11,517 bases of DNA, taken from assembly GCA_021372185.1 (NCBI GenBank), contig JAJFUY010000303.1, forward strand, positions 1-11,517. The letters are read 5' to 3'. The DNA is from Chlamydiales bacterium. Lineage in GTDB: Bacteria; Chlamydiota; Chlamydiia; Chlamydiales; FEN-1388. This document shows, piece by piece, positions 6,158 through 11,517 of the stretch. The notes beneath the pieces are model-generated. The model saw only the letters and a list, made by a program, of their open reading frames with translations. It searched no databases and had not been told where the DNA came from. Every line of letters starts with the position of its first letter. Position 1 is the first letter of the stretch. Both the position numbers and the translations under genes were made by a program.

Positions 6158-7615
6158 TTAAGCCTCTAAAGTGGGGATTGAGTTGTGATAATTAGTAGCT
6201 TGCTGGAAGTTATACGCCGCGCGTGTAACTAATACATCGCCCATCTGTGGGCCAATAAGCTGTAGTCCGAGCGGCTTTTTGTCTTGTGTAAAGCCTGACG
6301 GCACACTCATGGCCGGAAGACCTGCCAAGTTAATGCCAATGGTGTAGATGTCTTCCAAGTACATCTGCAGAGGATCCTGGATGCTACCAAGCTCAAAGCA
6401 TGGGTTTGGTGTCACAGGTGTGGCTATTATGTCACAGTCTTTAAATGCATCTTCATACTTTTTAATAATCAGGGCACGTACCTTCTGCGCTTTTTTGTAG
6501 TAGGCATCTTTATAGCCGGATGAGAGTACAAATGTACCTAAGATAATACGGCGTTTGACTTCTGCTCCAAAGCCTTCTTCTCTTGTAAAGTCATATACCT
6601 GTTCTAGTGATTTTGCTTCTTTTGACCGTAGGCCATAGCGTATGCCATCATAGCGAGCAAGGTTTGTAGAGGCTTCTGCTGTTGCCAAAATATAGTAGGT
6701 CGGAAGCGAGTATTTTAAGATTGATAAATCTACTTCTTTAATGGTGCAGCCAAGAGATTCTAAAACCTTCATAGAGTCTTGAAAGTTTTTCATGGCTTCA
6801 GGCTGAAGATCCTTCAAAAACTGCCATGGTACACCAATGGTCAGGCCTTTAATCGGCGCCTTTATTGCCTCCATGTACTCTTCTGGGCCTTGTTGGACGG
6901 ATGTAGAGTCCTTTGAGCAGTGCTGGCCTAATACTTCCATCATCATGGCAATGTCTTCTACGCATGTGCCAAAGGGGCCAATTTGGTCTAATGATGAGCC
7001 GTAGGCAACTAAGCCGTAGCGAGAAATTCTGCCGTAGGTAGGCTTAAAGGCAGCAATGCCGCAAAGAGCGCCTGGCTGTCTTACTGAGCCGCCTGTATCA
7101 CTACCAAGAGATACAGGGCAAAAGCGTGCAGCAACACTTGCGGCTGACCCGCCAGATGATCCACCTGGGGTGCACTTGAGGTTCCATGGGTTTTTGGTTT
7201 GCTTGTAGGCTGAATGTTCGGTAGAAGAGCCCATCGCAAATTCATCGCAGTTGGTTTTACCGATGATGATAGCATCTTCTTTTTCGATTAAATCAATTGC
7301 AGTGGCATTAAAGGGGGCTTTATAGCCTGCTAAAATTTTTGACCCGCAAGTACAGGGCTCGCCTGTAACGCTAATATTATCTTTGATAGATACAGGAACG
7401 CCTGCAAGTTTACCAAGCGGCTCTTTGTTGGCACGTTTCGCATCAAGTTCTTTTGCTTTTGTCATAGCGCGTTCTTTTGAAAGAGACAAAAAGGAGTCAA
7501 CCTGAGGCTCATACTGTTCAATGCGATCAAAGAAACTTGTGATAATTTCTTGCGCGGAAAGGGCGCCGCTTAAAAAATCTTTGTGAAGCTTTTCAGCTGA
7601 ATAGGTGTGGATCAT
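6158..7615 (-). CDS. gatA: aspartyl/glutamyl-tRNA amidotransferase subunit A
   Basis: 485 residues, full length. GatA is the amidase-signature glutaminase of GatCAB: it frees ammonia from glutamine and passes it to GatB. The Ser-cisSer-Lys triad is complete: Lys78 in PVSIKDN (74-80), Ser153 in the GGSSGGSAA run (151-159) and Ser177 in SLGSDTGGSVRQP (169-181), each one residue before its place in Staphylococcus aureus GatA (79, 154, 178). IGKTNCDEFAMGSS (118-131) and GLVAYGSSLDQIGP (201-214) are also typical. The middle gene of gatC-gatA-gatB, it begins 29 nt after gatC and ends 3 nt before gatB. Its ribosome binding site is weak (AAAGAA about 9 nt before the ATG). Confidence 0.97.
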   Translation of the reverse strand: MIHTYSAEKLHKDFLSGALSAQEIITSFFDRIEQYEPQVDSFLSLSKERAMTKAKELDAKRANKEPLGKLAGVPVSIKDNISVTGEPCTCGSKILAGYKAPFNATAIDLIEKEDAIIIGKTNCDEFAMGSSTEHSAYKQTKNPWNLKCTPGGSSGGSAASVAARFCPVSLGSDTGGSVRQPGALCGIAAFKPTYGRISRYGLVAYGSSLDQIGPFGTCVEDIAMMMEVLGQHCSKDSTSVQQGPEEYMEAIKAPIKGLTIGVPWQFLKDLQPEAMKNFQDSMKVLESLGCTIKEVDLSILKYSLPTYYILATAEASTNLARYDGIRYGLRSKEAKSLEQVYDFTREEGFGAEVKRRIILGTFVLSSGYKDAYYKKAQKVRALIIKKYEDAFKDCDIIATPVTPNPCFELGSIQDPLQMYLEDIYTIGINLAGLPAMSVPSGFTQDKKPLGLQLIGPQMGDVLVTRAAYNFQQATNYHNSIPTLEA

Positions 7616-7644
7616 GATAGAATTCTTTATTTACAAATTTATGT

Positions 7645-7950
7645 TTACTCTTCAGGTCTCATCACAGGTGGTACGCGAACCATGCCACTAATTTTGTCGG
7701 GCGCGCCTTGCATAAACTGTTCGCGAGTAAGTGTGGGCACGACAACATCGGCTCTAAGAGGGGTCTGCTTTAAGGCCTTTGTCACGTAGGTGCAAGGCTC
7801 TATGTTGCTTGTGTCAACTTCATTGAGCTGCTCAATATAGTTAAGTATTTTTTGAAGATCTTTTAGTAAAGATTCTTCTTCATCAGCAGAAACATCAATC
7901 CGCGAAAGACCTGCCAAATATTTAACGGTTTCTTTATCCAGCTTTTGCAT
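7645..7950 (-). CDS. gatC: aspartyl/glutamyl-tRNA amidotransferase subunit C
   Basis: 101 residues, normal for GatC, the small belt-like subunit that wraps GatA and GatB and stabilises the complex. Family features: KLDKETVKYLAGLSRIDVSADEE near the N-terminus, then a helix LLKDLQKILNYIEQLNEVDT and the C-terminal PLRADVV (73-79), which corresponds to the usual LREDVV. The start at 7950 is chosen because GAGGA lies 8 nt before it; an upstream in-frame TTG at 7965 overlaps that Shine-Dalgarno and is unlikely. First gene of the operon; a promoter candidate sits upstream at 7980-8009. Confidence 0.94.
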   Translation of the reverse strand: MQKLDKETVKYLAGLSRIDVSADEEESLLKDLQKILNYIEQLNEVDTSNIEPCTYVTKALKQTPLRADVVVPTLTREQFMQGAPDKISGMVRVPPVMRPEE

Positions 7951-7958
7951 AGAGTCAA

Positions 7959-7963
7959 TCCTC
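7959..7963 (-). promoter_or_regulatory. Shine-Dalgarno that decides the gatC start
   Basis: GAGGA on the minus strand with 8 nt to the ATG at 7950-7948. It excludes the longer reading from a TTG at 7965. Confidence 0.7.
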
Positions 7964-7979
7964 AAAAAAAATCAGCAAT

Positions 7980-8009
7980 ACAATAACCTATCGCCATAGA
8001 AAATCTCAA
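7980..8009 (-). promoter_or_regulatory. promoter candidate for gatCAB
   Basis: On the minus strand TTGAGA (8009-8004, 5 of 6) is followed after 18 nt by TATTGT (7985-7980, 4 of 6). The transcript would begin near 7973, about 23 nt before the gatC ATG. Assigned by eye. Confidence 0.4.
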
Positions 8010-8027
8010 TTGAAAAGAGGTGTTAAA

Positions 8028-8100
8028 CTTGCCCTTGCCTTTGCCCTTTCCCCTTTAAAAAACAAAAATAGGGCAAGGGCAAAGGCAAGGGCACGGGCAA
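8028..8100 (-). terminator. reiterated GGCAAG hairpin between the Inc-like gene and gatC
   Basis: An 18-bp perfect inverted repeat (8030-8047 with 8076-8093) around an AT-rich 28-nt loop. The right arm is itself a set of five GGGCAA-like units (8071-8099), so several pairing registers are possible. It lies just after the stop of the minus-strand gene at 8115 and before the gatC promoter, and probably ends the upstream transcript; the T tail is short (TTTAAC), so efficiency is unclear. Confidence 0.5.
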
Positions 8101-8114
8101 GTAAAAATAAAAAC

Positions 8115-8438
8115 TTATTCAGGTAGTGGGAGGGCTGCAACAGGGACGGTTATTTCAAACAATTCGGGCTTTAGGGATTTTTCTAGGAGGATAGCTATGG
8201 CTAAGCTTGAAATTAGGGATATGCTAAAAGTAATGGCTGGGTTGGGCAATAGCCGTGAGAGGATACACATGCCCGTGAAAAAAGTGGCCATGCAAGTAGC
8301 TGTTACCTTTATGATTCTTGTATTTTGCTCATCAGCTGCTTTTTTTAGTAATTGTTGTATAGCCATTCTTGGATTTGGTCCAAGGCGGGCGCTATTATAC
8401 TGAGCGTTCATGTCTACAGGAAGAAAAGTGATGGTCAT
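8115..8438 (-). CDS. small protein with two close membrane segments, Inc-like
   Basis: 107 residues from the ATG at 8438. Residues 1-42 are polar; two hydrophobic segments follow at about 43-63 (VTATCMATFFTGMCIL) and 67-85 (AITFSISLISSLAIAILL), separated only by a short SRLLPNPA turn, then a 20-residue tail. This bilobed arrangement is the hallmark of chlamydial inclusion membrane (Inc) proteins, which have no shared sequence motif, so the match is structural only. It begins 27 nt after the phosphatase-like gene and is probably co-transcribed with it. No clear Shine-Dalgarno precedes any start: a TTG at 8456 and an ATG at 8411 are alternatives. No family recognised; any small two-helix membrane protein would look the same. 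Confidence 0.6.
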   Translation of the reverse strand: MTITFLPVDMNAQYNSARLGPNPRMAIQQLLKKAADEQNTRIIKVTATCMATFFTGMCILSRLLPNPAITFSISLISSLAIAILLEKSLKPELFEITVPVAALPLPE

Positions 8439-8465
8439 ACATGCAATATAGGGCAAATGGGCAAA

Positions 8466-11003
8466 TTATTCTACTTCTAAATCTGAGCGAGGTGAGGAGA
8501 GGGGAGGCGCTGGATTTTCAGGATTTTCTCGTGTTCCAAAAAAGTGTCTGTCATAACTAGTGTCTACCATATCAGCACGCTCTATAAGATCCCAGAGGGT
8601 GTTTATTTGGCGTAAGATATAGAGTTCTAGGTTATCTTTTATAGAGTTTTGTCCGCTTGTAAGCTCTTCAATTTTTGCCTGAAGAATAGTGGTGCGTGTT
8701 TTTGTAGCTCCTGGGCTCACAGGAGAGTTAAGTTCCAAATCTCGTACATGGACAAGTAGTTGTAGGTTGTCGTTGATGATGGATTTACCTTCTAGAGTAT
8801 TTTTGAGGCCAAAACCTTTTATAAGAAAGTTCGTCACCTCTTGAATGACTTCTTTTCTCGTTTCAATAGGTATTTCTTTTTGCAGAGATTTAAGCTCTTT
8901 AGCAAAGCGTTTATCAGACTTGCCATGAACGGCCCGTATGTCTTTGAGAGTTCCTTTATACTGTAAATTGCCATGAGCTTTTAGGTCTTTATTGGTTAAG
9001 CCTTCAACATCGGCTTTGGCTAAACTATCTATCTTCAGTGCGTGAAGCTGTTCTATATCATCTTCTAGGTATAAGTATTTATAAGAGTTTGGGTTAGCAA
9101 CGCCTCCCATAATAGCCACACCGCCACCCCACTTCAGGCCAGAGTATCCTTTGGTTTCACAAACAACTGAGCTGCCCAGTTCTTTAAGAGCATCTCTATA
9201 AAACTTTTTAAAGAATAGTAGGTCTCGTTCGGCATGATTTAAAGGGTCAAACGTATACCCAAAGCTTACTTCAAACTGCTCTTGAGCCGATGCCAAAGCC
9301 ACACCAATTGAAGTACGGTCAACCCCGCTCTTACACTGCTTTGCAATAGAGATGTTCAATTTATTTAGTACGATGTTGCGCATAATTTCTATATCAGCCG
9401 CGTGCATTTCGTTGTCAAAAGATGGCATGTACTCTGAAGTGGCTAAAAGATCGCTCCCTGGTGCCTGTCTAAAGAGCATGACAAAAAACGCTTTGGCTAA
9501 AAGAGGGTTTTCATCACTGATGGTTTTTCGTAACAGAAAGTCGCGAATGGTCCGAAAGTCGCTTAGGCATTGTGGAGATCTAAAGAGTTTTTCGTTATCA
9601 AAAAGCTTATTTACTGAGGAAGAATGTGCCACTTCTAATAGTCTTTTAAGGGCCACAGATATAGGGCTATCAAAATCAACGTACTTTTGTAAAAGCGTGA
9701 GGTTAGCCAAAGTGTTGATGTTATCAGATTCTATCTGACCTAATGAAGCAATCCGTTTATCTTTAGTACCCACCCCACGGACCGTTGCTGAGAAGAGTTG
9801 ACTTGAGATAATGGGCTTTTTTAGGGTAATTTTTAGCTCTTGGCCAGAAGCATCTTGAATAGTCACATAAATGCCATCCAGCGGCCATTTATCGACTTCA
9901 GTAAGAAGAGTCTTTAAGTACTGCCGTTCACTTGTGCCGGCGGTTGCAGTCTCAGCAGCGGCTTTTAGGCTACTTGGGTCCAGATACGATGTAATGGCAT
10001 GCTGAAATTCATAGCTCCTAAGGCCTGTTTTTGTTAATCCCTTAGGATTTTTACAAAAGAGTTGCTCAACACAGGCGTGTAGCACATTTTCTTTCAGACG
10101 GTTAAAGGTGTCAGATTTACCAGAGCGGATGGCTACAATCTTTTCTGGTATGCCGTGTGGGCCTATTGTGGCAATGGTGCCAAGGTTTGTGTTGTTGTCG
10201 ATGATAGCCGTTCTAAACTCGCCTTTATCGGCTTCACTGGGAAAACCCTTATCTTTTGTGCCAATATCACCTTGGGTAACGGTTAAGCCTTGTTCTATCT
10301 TTTCATGAAGGTGGGGATTACCGCGCACAAAATTCTGGCGCATCTCATATTGGGCTGTGAGCTGAAGTGCGTGAGATGAACGCGTAATATTTGAAAGAAT
10401 AAAAACTTTTAGGTCTTCAAAGCAGCTTTTAGCATCAGAATTTATGCCGCCTACATAGGTTGATTCTACTTCTAACAGTGCTGTACGTAGCATTTCATTG
10501 CCAGGCTCTTGCAAAATATCTGAGATTGTTTTTTCGCCCCAATCAGAGGGTGGGCGGCCTTCCATGATGTCGAGCAGTGCAAGATGTGCTTCATTAAAGA
10601 TAAGGCCAATTGTTTCTTTTACGGCATCAGATGAGTACTTTTTATTCTCAAGTACGCGAGAAAGAGTTTTTACCCAGTATTCTTGAGTGTTGCGCTGTGG
10701 GGTTTGTGGCAGCTCTACTTGTAGTGTGACTTCATTCAAACCCTTCTTAGTTACACGAGCGCCCATCGTGGTAAACTGGACGGAAATATGAGACTTGGGC
10801 AGTCTTGAAAATTTGGCTTCAAATTCACCTTGTGAGTACTGTGTAACACGAGCAAGGGTGCGCTTTAAGATCTCTTGGTGATCGCCGGCCTCATGCTGTA
10901 CGCTATAGAGCCTGCCGGCAACAAGGAGCTTATCGCCAACAATAGATGCTCGGGCGTCTAGGGGTTTTGGTGCAAGATCTTGGCTTCCTACGTCATAATT
11001 CAT
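8466..11003 (-). CDS. large protein with a CX5R inositol/phosphoinositide phosphatase-type loop, putative effector
   Basis: 845 residues. The key feature is QCKSGVDRTSIGVAL (556-570): a CX5R phosphate loop with nucleophile Cys557 and Arg563. CKSGxDRT is the signature of SopB/IpgD, Legionella SidF and mammalian INPP4, which remove phosphates from phosphoinositides or inositol phosphates. Weaker elements sit in the same order as I recall for SopB-type enzymes: HAITSYLDPSSL (335-346), a PIISSQLFSATVRGVG segment (397-412) before the loop, and GYSGLKWGGG (619-628) after it. The fourth loop residue is Val561 where these enzymes have Lys. The N-terminal 300 residues and the region after 650 (charged, helical) are not recognised. 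No signal peptide or membrane segment, so delivery would need type III-like secretion. It starts 18 nt after the AsmA-like stop; there is no Shine-Dalgarno, but a TATAAT lies 10 nt before the ATG. Substrate and host role are inference. Confidence 0.7.
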   Translation of the reverse strand: MNYDVGSQDLAPKPLDARASIVGDKLLVAGRLYSVQHEAGDHQEILKRTLARVTQYSQGEFEAKFSRLPKSHISVQFTTMGARVTKKGLNEVTLQVELPQTPQRNTQEYWVKTLSRVLENKKYSSDAVKETIGLIFNEAHLALLDIMEGRPPSDWGEKTISDILQEPGNEMLRTALLEVESTYVGGINSDAKSCFEDLKVFILSNITRSSHALQLTAQYEMRQNFVRGNPHLHEKIEQGLTVTQGDIGTKDKGFPSEADKGEFRTAIIDNNTNLGTIATIGPHGIPEKIVAIRSGKSDTFNRLKENVLHACVEQLFCKNPKGLTKTGLRSYEFQHAITSYLDPSSLKAAAETATAGTSERQYLKTLLTEVDKWPLDGIYVTIQDASGQELKITLKKPIISSQLFSATVRGVGTKDKRIASLGQIESDNINTLANLTLLQKYVDFDSPISVALKRLLEVAHSSSVNKLFDNEKLFRSPQCLSDFRTIRDFLLRKTISDENPLLAKAFFVMLFRQAPGSDLLATSEYMPSFDNEMHAADIEIMRNIVLNKLNISIAKQCKSGVDRTSIGVALASAQEQFEVSFGYTFDPLNHAERDLLFFKKFYRDALKELGSSVVCETKGYSGLKWGGGVAIMGGVANPNSYKYLYLEDDIEQLHALKIDSLAKADVEGLTNKDLKAHGNLQYKGTLKDIRAVHGKSDKRFAKELKSLQKEIPIETRKEVIQEVTNFLIKGFGLKNTLEGKSIINDNLQLLVHVRDLELNSPVSPGATKTRTTILQAKIEELTSGQNSIKDNLELYILRQINTLWDLIERADMVDTSYDRHFFGTRENPENPAPPLSSPRSDLEVE

Positions 11004-11013
11004 AGTAAATACT

Positions 11014-11019
11014 ATTATA
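11014..11019 (-). promoter_or_regulatory. -10 box close to the start of the phosphatase-like gene
   Basis: A perfect TATAAT on the minus strand ends 10 nt before the ATG at 11003, just past the AsmA-like stop. Transcription from it would give an almost leaderless message. No clear -35 is seen. Confidence 0.4.
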
Positions 11020-11021
11020 CA

Positions 11022-11517
11022 TTATTTTAATTTCCAAGGGAAGGGGGTCGTAGTTGGCGGTGGGGGAGCATCAACTTTATCAAATACCATGGCACCTACG
11101 CTAAAGAGAGCGCCTATTGGGTTAGTAAAGGCAAGCCTTGACTGCATAACCCTCATAGCTGCAATTTTTGATGTGGCAGCGGCCGTATCAATTCTGGGAG
11201 ACTCTAAAGTGCCTCGTATAGGCAGCTGAATCATGTAGGTGGGGTCTATTTTGCCTAAGGCAAAGGCTTGAACGAGGGATACGCCTGTGATCCCCAGTGT
11301 CATGTCAATTTTATCGTCTACTAAGTTAATTTTGCCCCAGCTAGCTATAGGAAATGAGCCAGATATAAGCATATCAAAGCGCTTACACACTACAATCCCA
11401 TCTTTTAGCTCAGCATAAAGAGGCGTTGACCAGAGGCTAATTTCATTCGTCAATTTTGCATTAAAAAGGGTCAATAGTGCTGCCATGATGCCATTATTTT
11501 TGCAGTAAAGGACACCT
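11022..11517 (-). CDS. AsmA-like envelope protein, C-terminal part (runs off the window)
   Basis: The frame is open through the right edge, so the N-terminus lies outside; the ATG at 11486 is internal, as the reading ahead of it (GVLYCKNNGI) continues the same domain. The visible 165 residues match the end of AsmA/TamB-type proteins: a beta-rich run FNAKLTNEISLWSTPLYAEL, then WGKINLVDDKIDMTLG and the hallmark LPIRGTLESPRID, where the family has P-(I/V)-RGTL-x-x-P. After it come an Ala-rich helix, a short hydrophobic stretch (NPIGALFSVGAMVF) and a Pro/Thr tail (PPPPTTTP). AsmA-family proteins are large inner-membrane-anchored periplasmic proteins linked to lipid traffic to the outer membrane. 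It lies 18 nt upstream of the phosphatase-like gene and may share its transcript. Confidence 0.75.
   Translation of the reverse strand, partial: GVLYCKNNGIMAALLTLFNAKLTNEISLWSTPLYAELKDGIVVCKRFDMLISGSFPIASWGKINLVDDKIDMTLGITGVSLVQAFALGKIDPTYMIQLPIRGTLESPRIDTAAATSKIAAMRVMQSRLAFTNPIGALFSVGAMVFDKVDAPPPPTTTPFPWKLK

Noticed and set aside
9352..9738. 128-codon plus-strand frame inside the phosphatase-like gene
   Set aside because: Antisense shadow of a coding region with clear motifs; no ribosome site or recognisable domain.
1..11517. tRNA, rRNA, CRISPR arrays and riboswitches
   Set aside because: No cloverleaf with a T-arm motif, no rRNA core sequences, no evenly spaced direct repeats and no recognisable riboswitch core were seen by reading both strands.

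Overview
The window most likely comes from an environmental (non-Chlamydiaceae) member of the Chlamydiae. The strongest taxonomic clue is GatB: runs such as DRKSYFYPD, PRNFQITQYE, GMLKHF and AGVDYNRAGVPLIEIVS follow the chlamydial GatB I remember almost word for word, and the gatC-gatA-gatB order is also the chlamydial one. Moderate GC, an Inc-like bilobed membrane protein and two eukaryote-like enzymes that look like host-acting effectors fit an obligate intracellular bacterium. The assignment rests on recalled family sequences, not on a search.

Layout. Positions 1-137 hold two hairpins and a good promoter. 138-1178 (+) is a pseudaminic acid synthase-like gene (pseI/neuB family), complete and with its own promoter. 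1262-1914 (+) is the C-terminal piece of a PQQ-type beta-propeller protein, without a convincing start; an ATG at 1262 would join it if a T7 tract gained one T. 1941-2278 is a gene-free inverted-repeat element: two arms of about 100-120 bp around a 115-bp core, each ending in the same 27-nt palindrome and bounded by TA.

Everything from 2329 to the end is on the minus strand. In transcription order from the right edge: the C-terminal part of an AsmA-like envelope protein (cut by the window end), an 845-residue protein with a phosphoinositide-phosphatase-type CX5R loop, a 107-residue protein with two close membrane segments, a reiterated GGCAAG-type hairpin, the gatC-gatA-gatB operon with promoter and a strong terminator, a 520-residue C19 (ubiquitin-specific protease type) putative deubiquitinase, and a small exported protein with six cysteines.

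How they fit together: GatCAB is core translation (amidation of mischarged Glu-tRNA-Gln/Asp-tRNA-Asn). The genes on either side look like accessory host-interaction genes: a deubiquitinase on one side, a lipid/inositol phosphatase plus an Inc-like membrane protein on the other. Both large effector candidates have a TATAAT box only 10-12 nt before the ATG and no Shine-Dalgarno, unlike the gat genes and the exported protein, suggesting a shared start architecture. No rRNA, tRNA, CRISPR array or intact transposase gene was seen.
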